Positions 53,133-61,653 of a DNA stretch of 64,000 nt are shown piece after piece. The stretch is from contig NZ_CP009322.1 of assembly GCF_000959725.1 (NCBI RefSeq), positions 2,480,001-2,544,000 on the forward strand. Reading direction: 5' to 3'. A program made the position numbers and the translations under genes. Positions within the stretch are counted from its first letter, which is position 1; each line of letters starts with the position of its first letter. Source of the stretch: Burkholderia gladioli (lineage in GTDB: Bacteria > Pseudomonadota > Gammaproteobacteria > Burkholderiales > Burkholderiaceae). The notes under the pieces were generated by a model, which saw nothing but the letters and a program-made list of their open reading frames with translations, was not told the origin of the DNA and made no database searches.

Positions 53133-53231
53133 GGACGAACCTCGAATCGGAAAGCGGTGCAGGGCCGGCCGCGCCCGCGAGCGGGCCGGACGATGCGTTT
53201 TTTTCAATGCGATTGCAGAAACCGGGGCACC

Positions 53232-53669
53232 TCAGGCGGCCTGCGACCGCTGCGCCGGAATCGGCGAGCGCCCGGTGAAGACGTGGTGGTGCAGCTCCGC
53301 CTGGGCATCGGCGTAGCGATGCGCGGGCAGCGCGACCAGGCGCGCGTCGTAGTCGGTCACGATGCGCTCCAGGTCGCCGCGCTCGTGCTCGTGCAGCAAT
53401 ACCGGCGCGCCTTCGCTAAGGCGCGCATAACACTGCTCGAGCGTGCGCTCGGCACGCGAGAACAACGCCTGGTCGGCCTCGCCTGCCTGCGACGGCGCGC
53501 GCAGCAGGTAGGCGAGCTGGATCGTGCTGAGCAGCAGCGCCAATTGCTCCGGGCTCGCCCGGGCCGCGCGCAGCGAAGCCAGCGCGAGATGGTGGCGCAA
53601 CTGCATCCGCCGCTGGTAGTCGGCCGGCAGCGGCAGCAATTGCGCCTTGCTCAGTTGACGTCGTTTCAT
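53232..53669 (-). CDS. Small helical protein of unknown function, paralogue of the gene at 3246-3731
   Basis: 145 residues. It begins MKRRQLSKAQLLPLP and shares PLPxxxxRRxLQLRHHLALAxL with the protein at 3246-3731. Further similarity is visible in TIQLAYLLRA and the RAERTLEQCYARL segment. The C-terminus contains HHHVFTGRSP. Highly helical and soluble, with one Cys. Homologues in Burkholderia are sometimes called Fis-family regulators, but I cannot see a Fis HTH. It starts 12 bases after the stop of the next gene upstream, which implies coupling. Confidence 0.65.
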   Translation of the reverse strand: MKRRQLSKAQLLPLPADYQRRMQLRHHLALASLRAARASPEQLALLLSTIQLAYLLRAPSQAGEADQALFSRAERTLEQCYARLSEGAPVLLHEHERGDLERIVTDYDARLVALPAHRYADAQAELHHHVFTGRSPIPAQRSQAA

Positions 53670-53681
53670 GCCGCCCGCTCC

Positions 53682-54032
53682 TCAGGCCGCGCGCCGGCCG
53701 GGCGCGACCGCCAGCGTGGCGATGCGCGCGGCCAGTGCGATCACCGTGTTGGCCGCGCCGGTCTCGAACGGCGTCAGGCGCAGCCTGGCCGCCTGCAGCT
53801 CGGCGATCGACACCAGCCCGTGCACGTTCACGTAGGCGGCCACCACCGCCCACATCTCCGTGTCGGCCCAGGCGTCGGCGGGCAGGTTCAGGGCCATCAG
53901 GCCGGCCGCGACCAGCGCGCGGTAGTCGCGCTCCTCGCGCACCGGCGCGATCGAAAGCGGCAGGCTGATCTCGAAGCCGGCGCGCGCGAGCGCCGCCAGC
54001 GTGTCTTGTGCGGTCTGGGTCGGAATCATCAT
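53682..54032 (-). CDS. Small protein of unknown function
   Basis: 116 residues, mainly helical (TAQDTLAALARAGFEISLPLS, then YRALVAAGLMALNLP, then MWAVVAAYVNVHGLVSIAELQAARL, with a late AARIATLAVA). No signal peptide. It is 12 bases upstream of the paralogue gene on the same strand, so the two are coupled. No family assigned. The start region has ATG ATG; either could be used. Confidence 0.6.
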   Translation of the reverse strand: MMIPTQTAQDTLAALARAGFEISLPLSIAPVREERDYRALVAAGLMALNLPADAWADTEMWAVVAAYVNVHGLVSIAELQAARLRLTPFETGAANTVIALAARIATLAVAPGRRAA

Positions 54033-54113
54033 CGGATGTCCTGCGGAATCAGGGGAGCCCCGGCCGGGCCGGACGAGGCATCGAAAGTACGGCCGAGGGG
54101 CGAGACCACGGCT

Positions 54114-54428
54114 TCAGGCCGGCGGCCTCACGGTCAGGTACACCCAGCCCAGGTAGGCGCCGGTCGCCCCACCCGTGACCAGCAGCGTGGCCAGCGTCCA
54201 GGACACCACCGAGCCGGCGAACCACGCCTGGTAGGCGCCCCAGGCCGACAGCACGTACAGCAGCGCCGCGTAGACCACCGCGCGCATCAGCCGGACCATC
54301 GTCTGCGCGCGGCGCACCGGGCCGTCGAGCGGGCTGCGCACCGCCACGCGAAGCGCATCCCACATCGACCAGCAGACCATCGCGAACAGCGCGACGACCA
54401 CCAACCTGACGAATTGAATCTCGTTCAT
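54114..54428 (-). CDS. Small three-TM membrane protein, function unknown
   Basis: 104 residues with three predicted TM helices (VVVALFAMVCWSMW, VVYAALLYVLSAWGAYQAWF and WTLATLLVTGGATGAYLGWVYL) and a basic stretch between the first two. It is the first gene of the four-gene run, 81 bases before the next. The AAGGAAAAGA ribosome site before the ATG is good. It looks like a small inner-membrane protein of the type found in phage or plasmid modules (holin- or anchor-like), but there is no other support for that. Confidence 0.65.
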   Translation of the reverse strand: MNEIQFVRLVVVALFAMVCWSMWDALRVAVRSPLDGPVRRAQTMVRLMRAVVYAALLYVLSAWGAYQAWFAGSVVSWTLATLLVTGGATGAYLGWVYLTVRPPA

Positions 54429-54712
54429 TGGTCTTTTCCTTGTTGTAAAAATTACAATTCAAGCCAGCACCCTGGTAAATCGGCATGTCGCATGCCGGCT
54501 GTCGAAGCGCTTCCCGCTTGGCACGGCGGGCGATCGTCTTCGATCGGCGCAGGGAATGGGCAAGAATCGGGCCAGCCCCGGGGACGGCTCGCTGGCAAGG
54601 AAAACGGAGGAGGTCGGCGGCCCGGGCGAGGGAGAACGGCAGGTGAGGAGACGCGCGACGGGCGCCGTCGTCCCGCCCTTGAAAAACCGCTTGCCTGCCG
54701 CCGCCGTCAGCA

Positions 54713-54746
54713 CATATGATGCACGTCATATTATGAGCATCATATG
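54713..54746. promoter_or_regulatory. TetR operator region, upstream of its own gene
   Basis: A 10-bp perfect inverted repeat, CATATGATGC and GCATCATATG, has a 14-base spacer. Inside it TATGA-N6-TCATA (54715-54730) and TCATA-T-TATGA (54726-54736) overlap. The TATGA-N6-TCATA form recurs before the SDR gene (55407-55422). Positions 10-40 bases before the TetR start fit self-repression. Confidence 0.85.
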
Positions 54747-54756
54747 AACTCGCCGG

Positions 54757-55353
54757 ATGAACCCGATGAAGAAATCAGCCCATAGCCTGCGCAAGGAAGC
54801 CTCGCGCGAGCGGATCCTCGAGGTCGGCAGCCGCGCGGTGCGGCGCGCCGGTTTCCACGGCGTCGGCATCGCGGACGTGATGAAGGAAGCCGGCCTCACC
54901 CACGGCGGCTTCTACGCCCACTTCGCCTCGCGCGACGCGCTGCTGTGCGCGGCCGTCGAGCACGCCGCCGCCGACAGCCTGGTGACCATGGACGCGCATG
55001 CGGCGCGGCTGGTGGCGGCCGGCCTGAGCCCGTTCCAGGCAATGGTCGAAACCTACCTGTATCCCGGCGTGATTGGCGATCGCGAGCGCGGCTGCGCGAT
55101 GGCCGCGCTGGCCTCCGAGATACCGGTGCAATCGGACGAAGTGGTGGAGGCCTCGCGCGAGGTGGCGCGCCGGCTCCAGCGCCATGTGCTGCGGGCGCTG
55201 CCGCCCGGCTACCCGGACGACACCGCCTGGTCGATCACCGGCACCATGCTCGGCGCGCTGCAACTGGCACGCATGCTCGGCGACAACGAGGAAGGCCGCG
55301 CCGTGCTGGCGGCCGCCAAACGCGAACTGCTGGCGCGCTACGCGCCGGCCTGA
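54757..55353 (+). CDS. TetR-family repressor
   Basis: 198 residues. The HTH covers about 15-65: RERILEVGSRAVRRAGFHGVGIADVMKEAGLTHGGFYAHFASRDALL. The C-terminal part is the TetR ligand-binding bundle. The start may be 54757 or the ATG at 54766 (MKKSAHS). A palindromic operator overlaps its promoter and is repeated in front of the SDR gene 105 bases downstream, so it most likely represses itself and the SDR gene. The inducer is unknown, possibly an aldehyde or electrophile substrate of the SDR. Confidence 0.92.
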   Translation: MNPMKKSAHSLRKEASRERILEVGSRAVRRAGFHGVGIADVMKEAGLTHGGFYAHFASRDALLCAAVEHAAADSLVTMDAHAARLVAAGLSPFQAMVETYLYPGVIGDRERGCAMAALASEIPVQSDEVVEASREVARRLQRHVLRALPPGYPDDTAWSITGTMLGALQLARMLGDNEEGRAVLAAAKRELLARYAPA

Positions 55354-55405
55354 GCGCCCGCCCCGGCCGGCCTGGATCGCCACCGGGGCTTTTTTCCGAT
55401 CCGAA

Positions 55406-55423
55406 ATATGACGATCGTCATAT
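55406..55423. promoter_or_regulatory. TetR operator in front of the SDR gene
   Basis: ATATGACGATCGTCATAT is a perfect 18-bp palindrome. Its TATGA-N6-TCATA core is the same as the one upstream of the TetR gene. It lies 34 bases before the SDR start and 50 after the TetR stop. Confidence 0.85.
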
Positions 55424-55457
55424 CAACTCAAGGCGCGCTGCGCGCAAGGATGCTTCC

Positions 55458-56162
55458 ATGAAACTCGAAGGTTCCGTCGTTTTCATCACCGGGGCGAATC
55501 GCGGCCTCGGCCTCGAACTCGCGAAACAGGCGCTGGCGCGCGGCGCCGCCAAGGTCTACGCGGCCGCGCGCGACCCGGCCACGGTGACCCTGCCCGGCGT
55601 GATCCCGATCCAGCTCGACGTGACCCGGCCGGAACAGGCCGAGGCCGCCGCGCGGGAATGCGGCGACGTCACCGTGCTGATCAACAACGCCGGGATCGGC
55701 CGGCTCGGCAGCCTGCTGTCCGACGAGGGTTTGCCGGTGCTGCGCGAGCAGCTCGAGACCAACCTGATCGGCGTGCTGAACGTGACGCGCGCCTTCGCCG
55801 GCGTGCTCGGCCGCAACGGCGGCGGCGCGCTGCTCAACATGCTGTCGATCCTGAGCTGGGCGAACACGCCGATGATCGCCGGCTACGGCGTCAGCAAGGC
55901 GGCCGCCTGGTCGCTGACCAATGGCCTGCGCCACGAACTGCGCGCGCAGGGCACCCAGGTCACGGGCTTCCATGCCGGCTACGTCGACACCGACATGATT
56001 CGCCAGTTCGACGTGCCGAAGGCGCGCCCCGAGGACGTGATCCGCACCACGCTCGACGCGCTCGAGGCCGGCGAGGAAGAGGTGCTGGTGGACGAGCCGA
56101 CGCGCCAGGTCAAGCAGGCGTTGTCGGGCGGCGTCTACCTGAAGGACGTGCTGGCCGGCTGA
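55458..56162 (+). CDS. Short-chain dehydrogenase/reductase
   Basis: 234 residues from the ATG at 55458, with AGGA seven bases upstream. Cofactor site TGANRGLGLE, NNAGIG motif, catalytic Ser in MLSILSW and Tyr-Lys in YGVSK. Probably NADP-dependent with no obvious substrate. The TetR operator in its promoter and the short distance from the TetR gene make it the repressor's main target. The C-terminal part, ending GGVYLKDVLAG, is typical of this SDR subgroup. Followed by a 316-base gap. Confidence 0.9.
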   Translation: MKLEGSVVFITGANRGLGLELAKQALARGAAKVYAAARDPATVTLPGVIPIQLDVTRPEQAEAAARECGDVTVLINNAGIGRLGSLLSDEGLPVLREQLETNLIGVLNVTRAFAGVLGRNGGGALLNMLSILSWANTPMIAGYGVSKAAAWSLTNGLRHELRAQGTQVTGFHAGYVDTDMIRQFDVPKARPEDVIRTTLDALEAGEEEVLVDEPTRQVKQALSGGVYLKDVLAG

Positions 56163-56478
56163 TCCGGCGCTTCCGGCACGACCAGCGGCAGGCGTCGGGC
56201 GACACCTGCCGCTGCCGGCCATCCGGGCCGGGCGCCGCGCTTGCGCGCCTGCCCCGCCCCATTCTTCCCGGCGCGATATCGAAGCGCGCCAAACCTGCCG
56301 CGCCCACCCGGGCGCCCCCGGCCTTCTCCCGCCTTCGCGGCACCCTCGCCGCGCCTTGACGTTTTTTTCACTCCCGCCCCTGGAATATTCGCGTCGATCC
56401 GGTGTTACTCCGGATGCGGCCCGCCATGGCGGCGCCGCACACCACACGCGGCACCGACAAAACAACGATATCCACCCC
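56163..56478. promoter_or_regulatory. Region upstream of the Fur-family gene
   Basis: No gene in 316 bases. The last 120 bases hold TTGACG at 56357-56362 with a T7 run after it and a GGAATATT stretch. Spacing is poor for a standard promoter, so the call is tentative. No Fur-box-like site is seen. Confidence 0.4.
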
Positions 56479-56913
56479 ATGAAAGCGATCTATTCGGAAC
56501 TGAAGCGCGTCCAGATGCGGCCCACCGCGGCGCGCGTGGCGGTTCTCAAGCTGTTCCACGACGAGCCGGCCGCGCACTACACGGTCGACCAAGTGTTCCA
56601 GGCGCTCAGCGGCGAGATGAACTACAGCCTGTCGAGCATCTACCGGGCGCTGGCCAACCTGCAGGAAGCCTCGCTGATCGTCGGCTCCTCGGTCGGCTCG
56701 GCCAAGCTGGTCTACGAGCTCAATCGCGGCGAGCAGCACATCCACCTGGTCTGCACGCGCTGCGAGACGATCCGCGACCTGCGCGATCCCGAGTTCGAGC
56801 GCCAGCAGGCAAGGCTCGCGGCCGCGCACGGCTTCCATTACCAGGCGTATCGGCATGTGCTGTTCGGGGTCTGCGCCGACTGCGAGTCGGCGCCGAACGC
56901 TGCCGTGCATTGA
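56479..56913 (+). CDS. Fur-family transcriptional regulator
   Basis: 144 residues from the ATG at 56479. The winged HTH lies at about 5-80 (RPTAARVAVLKLF, then YTVDQVFQALSGEMNYSLSSIYRALANL). The dimerisation half carries HIHLVCTRC and GVCADC, two CxxC pairs that bind structural Zn, and several His for the regulatory metal. The protein could be Fur, Zur or PerR-like; the absence of the HHDH pattern makes Fur proper less likely. No regulated metal gene is adjacent. It is separated by 75 bases from the convergent SLAC1 gene. Confidence 0.9.
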   Translation: MKAIYSELKRVQMRPTAARVAVLKLFHDEPAAHYTVDQVFQALSGEMNYSLSSIYRALANLQEASLIVGSSVGSAKLVYELNRGEQHIHLVCTRCETIRDLRDPEFERQQARLAAAHGFHYQAYRHVLFGVCADCESAPNAAVH

Positions 56914-56988
56914 GGGGCCGGCCCGGCCTCGCGGGCGGCAACCGGCTCGAGCGCGCCCGCGGCACCAAGGGGCGCCGGGCGTCTCGAT

Positions 56989-57984
56989 CTAGCTGCCGCT
57001 CAGGGTACGCAGCTCGCCGCTGAACAAGCCCTTGAGCGTACGCAGCAGCAAGCCGGCGATGACCAGGCTGGTCACGCCCAGCAGCAGCCAGGCGACGCCG
57101 TTCGTGAAAGCGCCAGGGCTGGCGCCGGCGTAGCGCAGCGCGCAGATCGCGGAGGCGGCCAGCGGAAAGCTGACCGCCCACCAGGACACGCGAAACGGGC
57201 AGCAGGCCGCCAGATGGCGCATCTGCCCGGCCAGCACGGCGAGCATGAACAGGCTCAGCATGTAGAGGGCGGTGGCGAACAGGTCGTGCTGGCCGGTCAC
57301 GGTCGTGTAGGCCGAGTAACCGACCGCGAACGGCGCGACCAGGATCATCAGCGAAGGACGCATCGCGTCGGGCATCGGCGCCTCGAACAGCAGGCGCGAG
57401 AAGATCAGCGTGAACAGCGGGATCGCGAAGAACAGCCCGACCGCCAGGGCGAACACGCCGAGCCCCGAGGCGGCGGGCAGGCCCAGCGCCGGCATCGCCA
57501 GCGGCAGGTCGAGCAGCCCGACCACGGGAATGATCCAGGCCGGCGTGGCGTGGGCGGCGTGCTGGCGGTCGCTCATCCAGCGGCCGACGATATGCCAGGC
57601 GAACAGCATCATGCCGGCCGCCCCCACCACCCACATGCCGAACGCGAGCGCGCGATCGAGGCGCACCAGCACGATGGGCAGCAGCAAGAGGCTGATCCAG
57701 ACGGTGCCGAACAAGCTGCCGGCCACCGGATGTCGAAACTCCGTCATCACGGCGGCCCGGGCGCTCAGGCATTTCCAGCCGTAACCGAGCAGCAGCGCGA
57801 TGAACACCACGATCGCGACGAACCCGACGAGATCGGCGATCGCCCCCGGCACGCCGTACAGGCGGGCGGCCTCGCGCCAGACGACGGCGAGCCCGACCAG
57901 GCCCATCACCGAGCCGAACAGGCTCACCGGCAGGTAGTCGAGCTGCGAGGGCGACTTGAGTACCTGGCTTGCTGTGTCTCCCAT
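56989..57984 (-). CDS. SLAC1/TehA-type anion channel family protein
   Basis: 331 residues with about ten TM helices. It fits the TDT/SLAC1 family: FRHPVAGSLFGT near residue 82, central VWISLLLLPIVLVRLD, and FRVSWWAVSFPLAA in the eighth helix. These proteins are anion or C4-dicarboxylate channels, or tellurite-resistance proteins (TehA). No tehB is seen. It resembles other Burkholderia SLAC1 proteins that are not well studied. Convergent to the Fur-like gene; upstream is an orphan response regulator 133 bases away. Confidence 0.88.
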   Translation of the reverse strand: MGDTASQVLKSPSQLDYLPVSLFGSVMGLVGLAVVWREAARLYGVPGAIADLVGFVAIVVFIALLLGYGWKCLSARAAVMTEFRHPVAGSLFGTVWISLLLLPIVLVRLDRALAFGMWVVGAAGMMLFAWHIVGRWMSDRQHAAHATPAWIIPVVGLLDLPLAMPALGLPAASGLGVFALAVGLFFAIPLFTLIFSRLLFEAPMPDAMRPSLMILVAPFAVGYSAYTTVTGQHDLFATALYMLSLFMLAVLAGQMRHLAACCPFRVSWWAVSFPLAASAICALRYAGASPGAFTNGVAWLLLGVTSLVIAGLLLRTLKGLFSGELRTLSGS

Positions 57985-58116
57985 GGCTTGCCTTTGTCGT
58001 ATCGAGTGAAGATGCGGGACCGCGCCGGCCTGGCGCGGCCGGCGTCATTCGAACTCTACCGGGGAAGGATGACAGGCGAAACCGTGTCGCGCGGCGCCGG
58101 GGCTTCGCTTGGCGCC

Positions 58117-58842
58117 TCAGGCCTCGTGACCGACCTCGGCCACCAGCATGTAACCCTCGTTGCGTACGGTGCGGATCAGCATGGCGCGGCGGGCATCGTC
58201 GCCGAGCGTCTGGCGCAGCCGGCTCACGCACACGTCGATCGAGCGATCGAGCGGCGTGAGCCCCTTGTCGAACACGCGGTCGAGCAGGAATTCGCGCGAC
58301 AGCGGCCGGTTCGGATGATCGAGCAGGGTGCGCAGGGTGCGGTAGTCCGAGCCGCCGAGCGAGACCACCACGCCCTCGGGCGACAGCAGCTGCTTCATGC
58401 GCGTATCGAGCCGCCAGCCGGCGAAGCCGATCCAGGCGCTGGCCTCGCCGCCGCGCGCGCCGCCGCCCGGCACGGCGCGCGTGCGGCGCAGCACCACCTT
58501 GATCTTGGCGACCAGCTCGCGCGGGTCGAAGGGCTTGGGCAGGTAGTCGTCGGCGCCCATCTCGAGCCCGAGGATCCGGTCGAGCAGGCCGCCGCGCGCG
58601 GACAGGATGATGATCGGCACGCCCTGCTCGCGACGCAGGTCGCGCGTGAGGTCCAGGCCGTCCTCGCCGTCGAGCATCAGGTCCAGCACCACCAGGTCGA
58701 TGCTGGCGCGCCGCAGGATCTGCTTCATCTGGGCACCGTCGGCGGCCACCTGGACCTGGTAGCCCATCTCGCGCAGGTAGTCCTGCAGCAGTTGCCGGAT
58801 GTGAGGGTCGTCGTCGACGACCAGGATGTGATCCATCGCCAT
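58117..58842 (-). CDS. Orphan OmpR-family response regulator
   Basis: 241 residues. Receiver: VVDDDPHI, phosphoacceptor in VVLDLMLDGEDG, Lys in PKPFDPRELVAK. Winged-helix DNA-binding domain at about 145-238, ending RTVRNEGYML. The start may be the ATG at 58842 or at 58836 (MDHILVV). No histidine kinase gene is adjacent; the nearest genes are a channel and a porin, so it may regulate the divergent porin (OmpR-like role). This is inference from position. Confidence 0.88.
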   Translation of the reverse strand: MAMDHILVVDDDPHIRQLLQDYLREMGYQVQVAADGAQMKQILRRASIDLVVLDLMLDGEDGLDLTRDLRREQGVPIIILSARGGLLDRILGLEMGADDYLPKPFDPRELVAKIKVVLRRTRAVPGGGARGGEASAWIGFAGWRLDTRMKQLLSPEGVVVSLGGSDYRTLRTLLDHPNRPLSREFLLDRVFDKGLTPLDRSIDVCVSRLRQTLGDDARRAMLIRTVRNEGYMLVAEVGHEA

Positions 58843-59131
58843 GTTCGGGGGAAGGCACCTGCTGGAAAAGCGCCGGTATCGCGCCAACGCAATCCATTAC
58901 AAAAAGGCCCGGCGTCAACACAACGCCATTACAAACGGCCTTTAGAGTCTCGCGCTGTAAATAAAAATCGTTCGTGTTTCGCGAATATATCACGCCATTT
59001 TTGCCGCTCGCGAGGCGACAGCGGCGCGTTTCGCGACGCCCGCGCAAGCGGCTCGCGCGGCGGTTCCGACCACGCGGACGAGACGCCCAGGCCGGCACGC
59101 GGCCCCCTTTTCCTTCCGACGACAGACATCG

Positions 59132-60274
59132 ATGAAGCAGACGACTTTCGCAGTCGCCGCGTGCGCGGCCCTGAGCACCTGCGGCGCCTATGCGCAGAGC
59201 AGCGTTTCGCTGTACGGAGTGATCGACGCCGGGCTGGTCTATACCAGCAACGCGGCCGGCAGCAAGCAGTTCCAGGCCGCCAGCGGCACGGTGACCGGCA
59301 GCCACTGGGGCATCGCCGGCCGCGAGGACCTGGGCGGCGGCACTGCGGCGATCTTCGCGCTCGAGAACGGCTTCAGCGTGATGAACGGTTCGCTGCGCCA
59401 GGGCGGGCGCCTGTTCGGCTACCAGTCGTGGGCGGGCCTGGCCAATCGCGACGCCGGCACGCTGACGGTGGGCCGCCAGTACGACTCGGTGGTCGACTAT
59501 CTCGCGCCGCTGAGCTTCACCGGCCATCATCCGGGCGGCAACAACCTGTCGGCGCATCCCTACGACAACGACAACCTGAACAACTCGTTTCGCGTCAACA
59601 ACGCGATCAAGTACGCGAGCCCGGATTTCCACGGCCTGACGTTCGGCACGCTCTACGCGTTCTCGAACGAGGCCGGCGGTTTCGACGACAACCGGCTCTA
59701 CAGCGCCGGCGCCTCCTACCACCAGGGGCCGCTGACGGTGGCGGCCGGCTACCTGCAGGCCAACAACGGCGGCAGCGCCAACACCAACGGCGCGATCACG
59801 CTGACCGAGCGCAGCTTCGTCGCCGCCCGGCAGCGCACCTACGGCGCGGGGCTGAACTATCGTATGGGGCCGGCCCTGCTGGGCATGGTCTGGACCCGCA
59901 CGCAACTGGGCGGGCTGAACACCATCAACGGCGCGAACGGCCTGAACCTGGCGCAGAACGGCCAGGGCGCAAGCTTCAGCAACTACGAGCTGAACGCCGG
60001 CTACCTGCTGACGCCCTACCTCAACCTGAACGGCGAATACACCTACACGCAGGGCAGCATCTCGAACGCGACGGGCGGCCATCGTCCGCATTGGCACGAG
60101 GTGTCGCTGCAGGCCGACTACCTGCTGTCGAAGACCACCGATCTGTATGCCCAGGTCAGCTACCAGCGCATCAGCGCGGACGGCTCGGGCCTGGGCGCCG
60201 ACGTCAGCGGCCAGACGCCGTCGAGCACCAGCCAGCAGACGGTGGCCGGCATCGGCATGCGCCACAAGTTCTGA
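59132..60274 (+). CDS. Gram-negative porin
   Basis: 380 residues. The signal peptide MKQTTFAVAACAALSTCGAYA is cleaved before QSSVSLYGVIDAG, which is the conserved start of Burkholderiales trimeric porins. Barrel strands have alternating hydrophobic residues, the constriction loop region contains PLSFTGHHPGG, and the last residue is Phe (MRHKF). It lets small hydrophilic solutes through the outer membrane. An A/T-rich promoter region of 289 bases lies between it and the divergent response regulator. The hairpin 23 bases after its stop ends the transcript. Confidence 0.94.
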   Translation: MKQTTFAVAACAALSTCGAYAQSSVSLYGVIDAGLVYTSNAAGSKQFQAASGTVTGSHWGIAGREDLGGGTAAIFALENGFSVMNGSLRQGGRLFGYQSWAGLANRDAGTLTVGRQYDSVVDYLAPLSFTGHHPGGNNLSAHPYDNDNLNNSFRVNNAIKYASPDFHGLTFGTLYAFSNEAGGFDDNRLYSAGASYHQGPLTVAAGYLQANNGGSANTNGAITLTERSFVAARQRTYGAGLNYRMGPALLGMVWTRTQLGGLNTINGANGLNLAQNGQGASFSNYELNAGYLLTPYLNLNGEYTYTQGSISNATGGHRPHWHEVSLQADYLLSKTTDLYAQVSYQRISADGSGLGADVSGQTPSSTSQQTVAGIGMRHKF

Positions 60275-60296
60275 ACGCGCACCGGGCAAAGAGGGT

Positions 60297-60319
60297 GCCG
60301 GGCACACGAGATGCCCGGC
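60297..60319. terminator. Hairpin after the porin gene
   Basis: GCCGGGCA (60297-60304) and TGCCCGGC (60312-60319) make an 8-bp stem with a seven-base loop, 22 bases after the porin stop. No T-tract; it lies between convergent genes. Confidence 0.55.
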
Positions 60320-60412
60320 GTCTCAGGTTCCGGCGATGCCGGGCGGCATCGCGCTCGATGGCCGGCTTGGGTCGCCGGCTCTCTTCATGGCCCGCTTTCG
60401 CGACCGGCGCGC

Positions 60413-61639
60413 CTAGCGCCCGGCCGCCGCCACCACGTCCTCGCCCGCCAGCGTCGCGTCGAGCGCGAGCTTCAGGCGCCGCACGCCCTCGCGGATATCG
60501 CCGGGCGCGGGCGCCGCGAACGACAGGCGCAGCGCGCAGGGATCGACACCGTCCTCGTAGAACGCGCGCCCCGGCACGAAGATCACGTTCTGCGCGATCG
60601 CCTGCTTGAGCAGCGCCGCCGATTCCGCGCCGCCGATGCGCGCCCAGACGAACAAGCCGCCCTCCGGACGATGGAAATCGATCGCGTCGCCCAGCGCGGC
60701 CTCCAGCCCGTCGCAGAGCGCATCGCACTTGTCGCGATAGGCCGCGGCGATCACCGGCAGATGCCGCTCCAGCGCGCCCTCGGCCAGGTACTCGGCGGCG
60801 ATCGCCTGGGTCCACGGCGAGCTGCACAGGTCGACGGTCTGCTTGGCGATGGTGCAGCGCCGGGCGATCTCGGCCGGCGCGACGGTCCAGCCCACCCGCA
60901 GCCCCGGCGCGACGATCTTCGACAGGCTGGCGAAATGCACCACCCAGTCGCGCGAGCCCGGCACCTGGTCCGACAGCGCCAGCATCGAGGGCACCGGCTC
61001 GCCGGCGAAGCGCAGGTCCGCGTAGGGATCGTCCTCGACGATCACGAAGCGATGCCGCGCCGCCAGCGCGAGCAGCGCCAGGCGCCGTTCGCGCGTGAGC
61101 GTGGCGCCGGTCGGGTTGGCGAAGGTCGGCACCGTGTAGAGCAGCTTGGGCCGCGCCACGCGCCCCGAATCGAGCAGTTCGGCCAGCGCCTCGACATCCA
61201 GCCCCGCGCCGTCGGTCGGCAGCGTGACGATGCGCGCCTGCGCCAGGCGCAGCGCGGCCAGCGTGGCCGGATAGGCGGGCTGCTCGGTCAGCACCAGATC
61301 GCCCGGCGCCACCAGCACGCGCAGCAGCAGGTCGAGCCCCTGCTGCGAGCCGGTGGTCACCACCAGTTCCTCGGGCCGGCAGGACGCGCCGCGCGAGGCC
61401 AGCCGCGCGGCCAGCGCCTCCTTCAGCTCGGGCAGCCCGTCGGTGGGCCCGTATTGCAGGCAGCGCACCGGTTTGGCATAGGCACGCTGCGCGGCGCGCT
61501 CCAGCCCCTCGGTATCGAACAGCCCGGCGGCCGGATAACCGCCCGCGAACGAGATCATCCCCGGCAGGCCGAGATAGCGGAACAGCTCGCGGATCGGCGA
61601 GCCGGCCGGTTCGCGAAACGGGGCGGTGAAGTCATACAT
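60413..61639 (-). CDS. PLP-dependent class I aminotransferase, 2-aminoadipate aminotransferase-like
   Basis: 408 residues from the ATG at 61639; GGAGG lies ten bases upstream. Fold type I motifs: Tyr in QYGPTDGLPELKEAL, TTGSQQGLDLL, Asp in VIVEDDPYADLRF, and the PLP Lys in FASLSKIVAPGLRVGW. The sequence resembles LysN/KAT II-type enzymes (2-aminoadipate transaminase). It is the last gene of an operon with an FAD oxidoreductase and an ALDH7-type dehydrogenase, which fits lysine or pipecolate breakdown: aminoadipate to oxoadipate. This substrate assignment is inference. Confidence 0.85.
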   Translation of the reverse strand: MYDFTAPFREPAGSPIRELFRYLGLPGMISFAGGYPAAGLFDTEGLERAAQRAYAKPVRCLQYGPTDGLPELKEALAARLASRGASCRPEELVVTTGSQQGLDLLLRVLVAPGDLVLTEQPAYPATLAALRLAQARIVTLPTDGAGLDVEALAELLDSGRVARPKLLYTVPTFANPTGATLTRERRLALLALAARHRFVIVEDDPYADLRFAGEPVPSMLALSDQVPGSRDWVVHFASLSKIVAPGLRVGWTVAPAEIARRCTIAKQTVDLCSSPWTQAIAAEYLAEGALERHLPVIAAAYRDKCDALCDGLEAALGDAIDFHRPEGGLFVWARIGGAESAALLKQAIAQNVIFVPGRAFYEDGVDPCALRLSFAAPAPGDIREGVRRLKLALDATLAGEDVVAAAGR

Positions 61640-61653
61640 GGACGGGCCCTCCC

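Noticed and set aside
56720..60307. Very long frames of 1195 (minus) and 1131 (plus) residues over the Fur-SLAC1-regulator-porin region
   Set aside because: They are G+C-driven shadows with low-complexity composition, no start signal and no domain, and they cross clear genes on both strands.
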